From: Vibrio sp. PID17_43
GTDB lineage: Bacteria; Pseudomonadota; Gammaproteobacteria; Enterobacterales; Vibrionaceae
Direction of reading: 5' to 3'
Assembly (NCBI RefSeq): GCF_002608565.1
Contig: NZ_LIXM01000001.1
Location: forward strand, 124,001 to 188,000
DNA length: 64,000 nt
Shown: piece by piece, positions 27,005 to 34,585 of the stretch
Layout of the letters: the number at the start of each line of letters is the position of its first letter
Numbering within the stretch: the first letter of the stretch is position 1
Translations under genes and position numbers: made by a program
Notes under the pieces: generated by a model
Database searches by the model: none
What the model saw: the letters and a program-made list of their open reading frames with translations, nothing else
What the model was told of the DNA's origin: nothing

Positions 27005-27514
27005 TCACAGTTTCATCGAGTAAAGTTGTAACGTCCGTCCATTATCGTACTGCTGTTCCACACGCTGATACTGAAAGCCGAGCTTTTTAAGCAAACTGAT
27101 ACTACGAATATTGTCATTTTTGGTGATAGCAACAAGGTTTTCTATATTCATTCCATCGCGGGCAAATTTAACGACAGCTTTCGCCGCTTCGATTGCATAA
27201 CCTTTGCCATAAGCCGTTGGCAAATATCCGTAGCCAATATCAAGAGCAGTCAATGTATCACGCTTCACTAACCCGCATATACCTATTGGTTGGTTGTCAT
27301 CTTTAGTTTCAACCACCAGCAAGCTCACGCCTTTAAGTTTTTGCATATGTAGCATGTTCAATTCGATGTAACGTTGTGCTTCATCTAAGGTACGAATTTG
27401 CTTGTCACCGACAAAGCGATAAAAATCTGGATGGTTATAGAGCTCTAAAATAAACGGCGCATCTTCTACACTAACAAGACGTAGTATTAGGCGCTCTGTA
27501 TTAAGTGTTCTCAT
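27005..27514 (-). CDS. GNAT-family N-acetyltransferase (RimJ/RimL-like)
   Basis: A 169-residue acetyltransferase beginning MRTLNTERLILR, the standard opening of the RimJ/RimL branch. Acetyl-CoA binding is shown by DIGYGYLPTAYGKGYAIEAAK. The C-terminal strand NIRSISLLKKLGFQ follows. The frame is open 13 codons further upstream, but this ATG fits the family. The acceptor could be a protein N-terminus or a small molecule. Confidence 0.88.
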   Translation of the reverse strand: MRTLNTERLILRLVSVEDAPFILELYNHPDFYRFVGDKQIRTLDEAQRYIELNMLHMQKLKGVSLLVVETKDDNQPIGICGLVKRDTLTALDIGYGYLPTAYGKGYAIEAAKAVVKFARDGMNIENLVAITKNDNIRSISLLKKLGFQYQRVEQQYDNGRTLQLYSMKL

Positions 27515-27586
27515 AGGGTATCCATTAGGCTTGTAACTTAGCGGAAAAATCACTATTCTGCCCCGCTAAATTAAAGGACCAACACC

Positions 27587-27781
27587 ATGAACCGCAAGAA
27601 GAAAATCAACCAAATTTTAAAATCAAAGCTAAAAAAGCAGAATTCAAAACTGCACAAAAGCAACAAGCCCCGTTACATCTCTAAAGCTGAACGTGCAAAA
27701 ATGGAAGCAGAAGAGCAAAACCAAGCGACTGAGCAAGGTGCTGATAGTGCGGTAGAAAGTGAGGTTAGTGAGCAAAGTTAA
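27587..27781 (+). CDS. DUF2986 small basic protein
   Basis: A 64-residue protein beginning MNRKKKINQILKSKLKKQN, strongly basic in its first 40 residues and acidic at the end. It matches DUF2986, a family I know mainly from Vibrionaceae. Nucleic-acid contact is plausible from charge only. AAAGGACC lies upstream of the ATG. Confidence 0.8.
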   Translation: MNRKKKINQILKSKLKKQNSKLHKSNKPRYISKAERAKMEAEEQNQATEQGADSAVESEVSEQS

Positions 27782-27840
27782 TGACTTTCGTGAATCCGTA
27801 GAGCTGACCGAGTGTCGACTTTCCTTAGTTCTACGACATC

Positions 27841-27878
27841 ACAGAGGTGAATTGCTTGTGCGAACAATTCACCTCTGT
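27841..27878. terminator. Long perfect hairpin between DUF2986 and NYN genes
   Basis: ACAGAGGTGAATTG pairs perfectly with CAATTCACCTCTGT over 14 bp around a 10-base loop. It lies between convergent genes and is followed by TCTT. The stem is longer than a usual terminator. Confidence 0.7.
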
Positions 27879-27922
27879 TCTTAAAATGCATCACCGCAAA
27901 TAAGCTATTACAGAAAAAGCAA

Positions 27923-28411
27923 TTACAGCAAAAAATCATTTTCTATTGCAATAAAGCTGTCCGCCGCATCTATGAGAGTCTGAGAAGTGAGCTTAGGTAC
28001 GCCATAAACGGTGACTTTCTTATTAAAACGTTGCTGGATACGTTCAACTAACATCGTAAAATCACCATCACCAGAAACCAGTATCACTTCGTCTACCTCT
28101 GGAGCAATCTCTATCGCATCGAGCGTGATGCCAACATCCCAATCCCCTTTAGCGCTACCATCTCTACGCTGAATAAACGGTTTTAACATCACTTCAAAAC
28201 CCACACCACGTAAAATATGGTGGAATTGACGCTGTTTAGGATCATTACTAGCAATAGCATAAGCGCGAGCACTGACCACATGTTTGTCTTGTGTCGCCAC
28301 ATACCAGAACTGGTTGTAGTCAAAATTTGCTCGATACGCTTCTCGGCAGGTGTAATACACATTCTGCACATCAGCAAGAATCGCGACTGTTTGTTTATTT
28401 TCCGAACTCAT
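27923..28411 (-). CDS. NYN/PIN-domain protein (LabA-like)
   Basis: A 162-residue single-domain protein of the LabA/DUF88 NYN family. Acidic residues expected of the PIN-type nuclease site are in AILADVQNVY, GSAKGDWDVGITLDA and LVSGDGDFTMLV. Such proteins are putative RNases. It is divergent from the DUF4174 gene. Confidence 0.88.
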   Translation of the reverse strand: MSSENKQTVAILADVQNVYYTCREAYRANFDYNQFWYVATQDKHVVSARAYAIASNDPKQRQFHHILRGVGFEVMLKPFIQRRDGSAKGDWDVGITLDAIEIAPEVDEVILVSGDGDFTMLVERIQQRFNKKVTVYGVPKLTSQTLIDAADSFIAIENDFLL

Positions 28412-28604
28412 CTATTTCGTACACCTTATCTTTTGCTGCATACCCTAAGCGACTTTGCCCAAAAGCACAATGAGCGATTTCCACTAAACTTACGTATGTA
28501 TACAAGTAATCTCAAGGTGCTCTGCTCATAGATTCAGTTCAGCTAGAGTAACTTGGTTTACAGACGTGACCAGACCTGTTGTTCACGTTTATAGGAGTAA
28601 TGCC

Positions 28605-29045
28605 ATGATACACAAAGTACTCGCTCTATTGGTTACGTGCCTAGTGTCCACTGCTGCTTTTGGCTATCCGTCACATGATCAACACTGGCCGCATCGAAGT
28701 GTGCTGTATTTTGCGCCGAGCAATGATGACCACGTGAAGCAGTTTTTACTCGAAGCCTTAATGAACGAATGCGAACTCGAAGACCGTGACATTGTCACAC
28801 TGGTTATTGCTGAAGATGGGTTTACTCAACCGGCATGGTTAAAAGAAGAATTCGATTTGAAGATGCTTGCCAAACTCTACCAAGTAAAACAAGGACAGCA
28901 CACCGCAATTCTATTAGGAAAAGACGGTGAAGAAAAACACCGCTGGGGCGCAAAAACCGATTGGCAATTCATCAATAACCTCATTGATGAGATGCCAATG
29001 CGAAAAAGAGAAATGCAGCAGAAACGCAGCCCCTGTGCCATTTAA
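28605..29045 (+). CDS. DUF4174 secreted protein
   Basis: A 146-residue exported protein with signal peptide MIHKVLALLVTCLVSTAAFG. The domain has a thioredoxin-like look (RSVLYFAPSNDDHVKQFL, then HTAILLGKDGEEKHRWG) but no CXXC pair. ATG 28605 follows TAGGAG. Function unknown. Confidence 0.8.
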   Translation: MIHKVLALLVTCLVSTAAFGYPSHDQHWPHRSVLYFAPSNDDHVKQFLLEALMNECELEDRDIVTLVIAEDGFTQPAWLKEEFDLKMLAKLYQVKQGQHTAILLGKDGEEKHRWGAKTDWQFINNLIDEMPMRKREMQQKRSPCAI

Positions 29046-29061
29046 TACTTAACAATGTCGA

Positions 29062-29086
29062 AGCCAAGTTATTATTAGACTTGGCT
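29062..29086 (+). terminator. Hairpin after DUF4174 gene
   Basis: AGCCAAGT pairs with ACTTGGCT around a 9-base loop. The U-tract is weak. Confidence 0.5.
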
Positions 29087-29158
29087 GCTATTAAGATTAG
29101 TTATTATAAATTTCAGTATTGTGAAGATTAGTGATTACGAGGCTTGGTATTATGAAAC

Positions 29159-29920
29159 TTAATGTTTGCAGAACCAATCCAATTTATTGTGTAACTGAGT
29201 AACACTACCAACCACTATCAACGCTGGGCTTACGGCTTTCTCAGCCATATTTGCTAATTCACTCAACTTCCCTTGGAACACACGTTGCTCTGGTCGCGTA
29301 CCATTTTCGATGATAGCGCACGACATTTCTGGATCTAAACCATGCGTGATCAGCTTATCCATGATTTGACCACTTTGTTTTAGTCCCATGTAGAACACAA
29401 GTGTGTTATTTGACTGTGCCAATGAGTGCCATTCAATCTCACGACCATCTTTTTGCACGTGTCCTGTAATAAATTGAACACTCTGTGCGTGATCGCGATG
29501 CGTCAAAGGAATACCCGCATAAGCTGTCGCACCTGCAGCTGCCGTAATACCCGGGATCACTTCGTATTTGATGCCAAACTCGGCTAACTCTTCTAGCTCT
29601 TCACCACCACGGCCAAAAATAAACGAATCGCCACCTTTTAGGCGCACCACCCGCTTACCCTCTTGCGCTTTTTGTACCAAGATTTGGTTGATTTGATCTT
29701 GTGGTACGCAATGAAAGTCTAGTTTTTTACCTACATAGATCATCTCTGCTGATGCGTGCGCTAGCTCAAGAATGTCTTTCGACACTAATCGGTCATACAC
29801 AACAACTTCAGCCGCTTGAATCGCTTTTAAGCCTTTGACTGTGAGCAAATCAGGATCGCCAGGCCCTGCGCCCACTAGTGAAACAAAGCCGTGGTTTAAA
29901 GATGAATGAACTGTAGTCAT
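29159..29920 (-). CDS. cobA: Uroporphyrinogen-III C-methyltransferase
   Basis: A 253-residue SAM-dependent enzyme that methylates uroporphyrinogen III twice, the first step to siroheme. Signatures: [40 protein letters not shown] and GIPLTHRD. Siroheme is the cofactor of NirB, so its place downstream of nirBD-nirC fits. A NarP-like palindrome 67 bases upstream and a terminator before it suggest it also has its own promoter. Confidence 0.95.
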   Translation of the reverse strand: MTTVHSSLNHGFVSLVGAGPGDPDLLTVKGLKAIQAAEVVVYDRLVSKDILELAHASAEMIYVGKKLDFHCVPQDQINQILVQKAQEGKRVVRLKGGDSFIFGRGGEELEELAEFGIKYEVIPGITAAAGATAYAGIPLTHRDHAQSVQFITGHVQKDGREIEWHSLAQSNNTLVFYMGLKQSGQIMDKLITHGLDPEMSCAIIENGTRPEQRVFQGKLSELANMAEKAVSPALIVVGSVTQLHNKLDWFCKH

Positions 29921-29946
29921 ATCAATGCCTATCGGTAAATTTAGAT

Positions 29947-30014
29947 ATAAAAAGTAACACTCACATGATCCAATTAGGATTCAAACTACTCTAAAGAGTG
30001 ATTACTTTTTATCG
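29947..30014. promoter_or_regulatory. cobA promoter region with NarP-like palindrome and larger inverted repeat
   Basis: TACTCTAAAGAGTGA (29987-30001) resembles a NarL/NarP site and is nearly the same as the one before nirB, including the CAAACTAC flank. A wider imperfect inverted repeat (AAAAAGTAACACTC and GAGTGATTACTTTTT) encloses it. Confidence 0.6.
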
Positions 30015-30054
30015 CCAAAACAATTAAATAACAGATGAAAGTTAAGATTAAAGC

Positions 30055-30083
30055 ATGGCCCCATCTATCTAAAGGTGGGGCTA
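30055..30083 (-). terminator. Probable terminator after nirC
   Basis: GCCCCATCT pairs with AGGTGGGGC (one mismatch) immediately past the nirC stop. The U-tract in the leftward direction is weak. Confidence 0.55.
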
Positions 30084-30094
30084 GCACAAGCGAA

Positions 30095-30943
30095 TTATTT
30101 CGCCATTGAAGGTTCTGCTTTTACTTCGTCTTGCGCATTGATAGATGGCGCAGTTTTAGCATGAGTTAGGTACAGTGGAATACATGTCATAACTAAACCA
30201 CCAACAATGTTACCTAGGATTGTTGGAATTAGGTTGAAGTTCAACCATGTCGCAATGCCAAAATCCGCACCTAGAATCATACCCAGTGGGAATAGGAACA
30301 TGTTTACTACTGTGTGTTCAAATACTAGTGCGAAGAAGATGAAGATCGGGAACCACATCATCGCTACGCGACCAGAAACTGAACGCGCTGTCATGTTGCC
30401 GATAACACCTAGACACACCATCAGGTTACAGAAGATACCGCGCACGAAACACGTGATCCATCCGTCCATACCCATATTCTCGAAACCAAGGCTACGTGCA
30501 GTAGAAACAGCGACAAATTTCTTCGCTACTGCATTCAGTTCTAGAGAAAAGTTGCCTGTCAAAGAGATAGCCACTAGGTAAGCAACGATCAGAGAACCGA
30601 TTAGGTTACCCAAACCAACAAGCCCCCAACAACGGAAGATGCGACTCCACGTTATGCCAGGACGATTTTCGAACTTCGCTAATGGTGCAAGGCCGAAAAC
30701 ACCTGTCACTAGATCGTAACCCATGACGCTGAGAATCACAAAACCGACAGGGAAGACCAACGCTCCCACAAGGCCTATACCCGTTTGTACCATCGCTGTA
30801 ATTGCGACCACAACCGCCAGAGAAAGAATAATACCAGCCATCGTACCGCGAAGAAGAAGATCGCGAGTACTAGTGTTGGTTTTCGCTTCACCCACGTTGA
30901 TCATGGTTTGCACGAATTCTGCAGGCTTAAAGTCAGTAGACAT
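30095..30943 (-). CDS. nirC: Formate/nitrite transporter (NirC-like)
   Basis: A 282-residue membrane protein of the FNT family with six helices. It has the characteristic N-terminal FKPAEFVQTM, GNLIGSLIVAY and LMVCLGVIGNM segments (pore asparagines). Next to nirBD it should move nitrite. ATG 30943 follows AAGGA at eight bases; the longer frame to 30961 lacks such a site. Confidence 0.92.
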   Translation of the reverse strand: MSTDFKPAEFVQTMINVGEAKTNTSTRDLLLRGTMAGIILSLAVVVAITAMVQTGIGLVGALVFPVGFVILSVMGYDLVTGVFGLAPLAKFENRPGITWSRIFRCWGLVGLGNLIGSLIVAYLVAISLTGNFSLELNAVAKKFVAVSTARSLGFENMGMDGWITCFVRGIFCNLMVCLGVIGNMTARSVSGRVAMMWFPIFIFFALVFEHTVVNMFLFPLGMILGADFGIATWLNFNLIPTILGNIVGGLVMTCIPLYLTHAKTAPSINAQDEVKAEPSMAK

Positions 30944-31084
30944 GAATGTGTCCTTATTCAAAAATGTGAAAGTTAAAAATTAAAGATTGAATAGAGAAAG
31001 ACTTACCGATGAGTAACACCTAGCTTCCCTGTCCCCGTAGATGAACCACGGAAAGTCTTTGCCTATTAAATCTAGATTTCGGTT

Positions 31085-31112
31085 AGTTCCCTCCCCCAAA
31101 GAGGAGGGAACT
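31085..31112 (-). other. Hairpin between nirD and nirC
   Basis: AGTTCCCTCC pairs perfectly with GGAGGGAACT (10 bp, 8-base loop). There is no U-tract, so it is more likely an RNA processing or stabilising element than a terminator. Confidence 0.55.
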
Positions 31113-31122
31113 CAAATCGAGC

Positions 31123-31446
31123 TTATGCAGAAATTTCCACTTCGCCGTTAGTCACGCGCGCTTTGTACGCTTTCACGTTGAAATACTCGTCTTCCATGCA
31201 AACACCGGTTGCTAAATTAAATCGTTGCTTTTTAAGTGGGCTTGCAACCCAAAGCTCACCTTGGTGCTCACAGATCAAACCACGAGAAAGCACGTTTGAT
31301 TGAAAAAACGGGTCTGTGTTGCTGATAGCCAGAACTTCTTCGGCTTCAGTCGGACGAAATACGGCAACTTGCTTTCCACCAAGCAGTGCACAAATGCCAG
31401 TGCCCGGTACGATATCGCTGATTTGGCAAATCTTTTCAAATGACAT
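31123..31446 (-). CDS. nirD: Nitrite reductase (NADH) small subunit
   Basis: A 107-residue Rieske-fold protein (CQISDIVPGTGICALLGGKQVAVFR). As usual for NirD the Rieske Fe-S cysteines are absent. It partners NirB in cytoplasmic NADH-dependent reduction of nitrite to ammonium. It starts 12 bases after nirB, with AGGAAGAG upstream. Confidence 0.95.
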   Translation of the reverse strand: MSFEKICQISDIVPGTGICALLGGKQVAVFRPTEAEEVLAISNTDPFFQSNVLSRGLICEHQGELWVASPLKKQRFNLATGVCMEDEYFNVKAYKARVTNGEVEISA

Positions 31447-31458
31447 ATCAACTCTTCC

Positions 31459-34023
31459 TTATGCTTCAGTGATCGCTACGTGTAGGATGTCGCCTTTCAC
31501 TTCAGGGTATTTCTCCGTGAAAGTTGCAGGGCGGTGCTGTTCACGCTCTTGTACAAACACAACGTTGTCATCGCGTTTGTCAGAGTTGATGAAGTGTGCA
31601 AAACGTTTCAATTGTGATTCATCATTGATGGTCGCAGTCCACTCACACTCGTACTCGTCTACAAGCTTCGCTACGTCTTCTTCTAGTTGAGCGTTGATGC
31701 CAAGTTTGTCTTCAACAATCACTTCGCGTAGGTAGTCAACGCCACCTTCCATGTTTTCCATCCAAACCGATGTGCGTTGTAGTGGCGCGGCAGTGCGGAT
31801 GTAGAACATCATGAAGCGGTCGATGTACTTAATTAACGTTTCTTTATCTAGGTCACTTGCTAGTAGGTCTGCGTGACGAGGTTTCATGCCGCCGTTACCA
31901 CATACGTACATGTTCCAACCTGCGTCAGTCGCGATGATGCCAAGGTCTTTACCTTGTGCTTCCGCACACTCACGAGTACAGCCAGAAACACCGAACTTCA
32001 TCTTATGAGGGGTACGAATGCCTTTGTAGCGGTTCTCGATGTACGAGCCTAGACCGACAGAGTCTTGAACGCCGTAACGACACCACGTCGAGCCAACGCA
32101 TGTCTTCGCCATACGAAGCGCTTTTGCGTAAGCTTGACCGGTTTCGAAACCAGCATCGATAAGCTTGCGCCAGATCTGTGGAAGATCGTCTTTTTGAGCA
32201 CCAAACAGACCGATACGCTGTGCGCCTGTCACTTTAGTGTATAGGTTGTATTCCTCAGCAACCGCCGCTAGAACACCCAGCGCTTGAGGCGTTACTTCAC
32301 CACCTGCCATACGAGGGATAACAGAGTAAGTACCGTCTTTTTGGATGTTACCCAGGAAGTTATCATTGGTGTCGTGCAGCTTAACCAATTGAGGCTTAAG
32401 AATGTGCTCACCCCAACAAGAAGCCAAGATTGAACCAGCCAGTGGTTTACACACTTCACAGCCGTAACCTTTACCGTACTTCTCTAGAAGCTCTTCAAAC
32501 GTTTTGATCTCTTCGATGCGGATCAAGTGGAATAGCTCTTGACGAGAGTAAGCAAAGTGCTCACATACGTCGCTCTTCACTTCGATACCCGATTTCGCAA
32601 GCTCTGCGTTCAGTACTGAAGTCACGAGAGGAATACACCCACCACAACCTGTACCTGCACCTGTTATCGCTTTGATGTCACCCAATGTGTGATGACCATC
32701 AGCCACCGCTTGCGCGATCTTACCTTTGGTCACATCGAAACATGAACAGATAACTGCGCTCTCTGGTAGTGCGTCTGCGCCCAGAGACGGTTTTTCTGCG
32801 CCTGCGTGTGCTGGTAAGATCAACGCGTCAGGGTGCTCAGGTAGGTCGATTTCATTCAGCATAAGCTGTAGAAGATCACCGTAGTCAGACGTATCGCCAA
32901 CCATCACTGCACCAAGCAATTTCTTATTGTCTTCTGATACGATAAGTCGTTTGTAAACTTCTTGCTCTTCGTTTTGGTAAACGTAGCTCTTACAACCTTC
33001 TGTGCGACCGTTCGCATCACCAATAGAGCCAACTTTCACGCCAAGCAATTTAAGTTTCGCAGACATGTCTGCGCCTTGGAATTTGCTTTCTGTATTACCC
33101 AGTAGGTGATCAACCGCAACTGTCGCCATTTTGTAACCAGGCGCCACAAGACCGTAGAACATTTCGTTCCAAGACGCACACTCACCGATAGCGTAAATGT
33201 TATCATCCGATGTTTGACAGTGGTCATTGATCGCTACACCACCACGAGGAGCAACATCTAATCCCATTTGACGAGCAAGTTTGTCTTGAGGACGAATACC
33301 CGCAGAGAATACGATGAAGTCTGTCTCTAGCTCAGTACCGTCTGCAAAGCGCATAACGTTACGAGCGCTTGTACCTTCTGCAGCAATCTCAAGCGTGTTC
33401 TTGCTGGTGTGAACGTTCACGCCCATACGCTCGATCTTTTGGCGAAGTTGGTTACCACCAGCAAGGTCAAGTTGCTCTGCCATCAGCTTTGGTGCGAACT
33501 CAACAACGTGTGTTTCTACACCCAACGCTTTCAGTGCGCCTGCCGCTTCAAGGCCTAGCAGGCCACCGCCGATAACTACGCCTGATTTGCTCTTCTTCGC
33601 ACACGCTTCGATCGCTTTAAGATCTTCGATAGTACGGTAAACAAAACAGTCTTTGCTTTCGTGACCTTTGATAGGTGGAACAAATGGGAATGAGCCAGTA
33701 GCAAGAATCAGCTTGTCGTATTGAACTTCACGGCCAGTGCTTGAGTAAACGATGCGGTTTTCACGGTTGATGTTAATCGCGCGTTCGCCGATCAACATGT
33801 TAATACCGTGCTTCTCGTAGAAACCTTCTTTTACTAAGGAAAGCTCGTCTGCAGTATGGTGAGAAAAGTAAGAGGAAAGGTGTACACGGTCATATGCGAC
33901 ACGAGGTTCTTCACAGAAAACCGTAATGTCCATATTAGAAACATCGGTTTTGTCGACTAAGTCTTCGATGTAACGGTGGCCTACCATGCCGTTACCGATG
34001 ACAACTAGCTTCAACTTGCTCAT
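31459..34023 (-). CDS. nirB: Nitrite reductase (NADH) large subunit
   Basis: An 854-residue siroheme enzyme. An FAD/NAD module comes first (VIGNGMVGHRYIEDL; VIGGGLLGLEAAGAL), then a BFD-like [2Fe-2S] domain (VICSCFDVTKGKI, GAGTGCGGC), and a sulfite/nitrite reductase C-part with siroheme-Fe-S cysteines (TCVGSTWCRYG and VSGCTRECAEAQGKD). It reduces nitrite to ammonium with NADH. Length agrees with E. coli NirB (847). FNR- and NarP-like sites lie upstream. Confidence 0.97.
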   Translation of the reverse strand: MSKLKLVVIGNGMVGHRYIEDLVDKTDVSNMDITVFCEEPRVAYDRVHLSSYFSHHTADELSLVKEGFYEKHGINMLIGERAININRENRIVYSSTGREVQYDKLILATGSFPFVPPIKGHESKDCFVYRTIEDLKAIEACAKKSKSGVVIGGGLLGLEAAGALKALGVETHVVEFAPKLMAEQLDLAGGNQLRQKIERMGVNVHTSKNTLEIAAEGTSARNVMRFADGTELETDFIVFSAGIRPQDKLARQMGLDVAPRGGVAINDHCQTSDDNIYAIGECASWNEMFYGLVAPGYKMATVAVDHLLGNTESKFQGADMSAKLKLLGVKVGSIGDANGRTEGCKSYVYQNEEQEVYKRLIVSEDNKKLLGAVMVGDTSDYGDLLQLMLNEIDLPEHPDALILPAHAGAEKPSLGADALPESAVICSCFDVTKGKIAQAVADGHHTLGDIKAITGAGTGCGGCIPLVTSVLNAELAKSGIEVKSDVCEHFAYSRQELFHLIRIEEIKTFEELLEKYGKGYGCEVCKPLAGSILASCWGEHILKPQLVKLHDTNDNFLGNIQKDGTYSVIPRMAGGEVTPQALGVLAAVAEEYNLYTKVTGAQRIGLFGAQKDDLPQIWRKLIDAGFETGQAYAKALRMAKTCVGSTWCRYGVQDSVGLGSYIENRYKGIRTPHKMKFGVSGCTRECAEAQGKDLGIIATDAGWNMYVCGNGGMKPRHADLLASDLDKETLIKYIDRFMMFYIRTAAPLQRTSVWMENMEGGVDYLREVIVEDKLGINAQLEEDVAKLVDEYECEWTATINDESQLKRFAHFINSDKRDDNVVFVQEREQHRPATFTEKYPEVKGDILHVAITEA

Positions 34024-34088
34024 TCTAATTCCTAAGGGTTAGGTTCTTATCACTGAGCGCATTGTTAATTATGAAAGAAAATTAATAC

Positions 34089-34102
34089 ATGATGTAAATC
34101 AA
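34089..34102. promoter_or_regulatory. FNR box in nirB promoter
   Basis: ATGATGTAAATCAA matches TTGAT-N4-ATCAA at nine of ten specified bases. Its centre is about 72 bases upstream of the nirB ATG and 28.5 bases from the NarP-like site, as in the E. coli nirB promoter (-41.5 and -69.5). Confidence 0.75.
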
Positions 34103-34116
34103 TTACAGAATCAAAC

Positions 34117-34131
34117 TACCCTAAAGGGGTA
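34117..34131. promoter_or_regulatory. NarL/NarP-like site in nirB promoter
   Basis: TACCCTAAAGGGGTA contains two opposed heptamers resembling TACYYMT, here one base closer than the classic 7-2-7. It lies upstream of the FNR box with respect to nirB. Confidence 0.65.
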
Positions 34132-34418
34132 GGAGCAATATTTAACCATAAGACAAGCCTTAACTTTCGTAACTTTGGCAAGAATCGTGTAATTTAAACA
34201 AACAAACAAAAGCAACGTATTTTTCATATTGTTTCACAACAATAAAAAAAGAACCCGTTTTGATAACTCTCTATTCGGCCCAGACAATAATTGATAAAGA
34301 GTGGATTATTGTGCAGTCAGACTTCTACATCCGGTAACCTCTAAAGATTTGGGTGCGTCAGTTGGCTATTTTGAATATCTGAAAAAGCGAATTAGTTTAA
34401 ATTCTCCCCCGCAGAGTC

Positions 34419-34515
34419 ACTTCCGTGTTTTTCATACTCAATAGGTTACTGTTAAACGACTTGTGCTGAGACAGGCAGGATCTGCTAAAAGCCCTATTCT
34501 GGCAAACACGGAAGT
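34419..34515. other. Long-range inverted repeat (possible small RNA)
   Basis: ACTTCCGTGTTT (34419-34430) and AAACACGGAAGT (34504-34515) are perfect complements 73 bases apart. A transcript across this region would fold into a closed-stem structure. No promoter is clear. Confidence 0.35.
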
Positions 34516-34546
34516 TATGGAGGGAAAGAAAAACCGGGCAAAGAAC

Positions 34547-34574
34547 AAAAAGCCTGGAAACATCCAGGCTTTTT
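34547..34574 (-). terminator. Terminator after DUF11-like secreted protein gene
   Basis: AAAAAGCCTGG pairs perfectly with CCAGGCTTTTT around a 6-base loop, 12 bases past the stop; works in both directions. Confidence 0.9.
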
Positions 34575-34585
34575 AACGCCATCAT

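Larger units (their letters stand above)
34024..34585. other. Long intergenic region upstream of nirB
   Basis: About 560 bases without a recognisable gene. Near nirB it holds the FNR and NarP-like sites. Further on it holds a long-range 12-bp inverted repeat (34419-34515) and the terminator at 34547. A short open frame at 34397-34585 shows no protein-like composition. A small RNA is possible. Confidence 0.5.

Noticed and set aside
34397..34585. 62-residue open frame on the minus strand upstream of nirB
   Set aside because: Spans a terminator hairpin and shows no protein-like composition.
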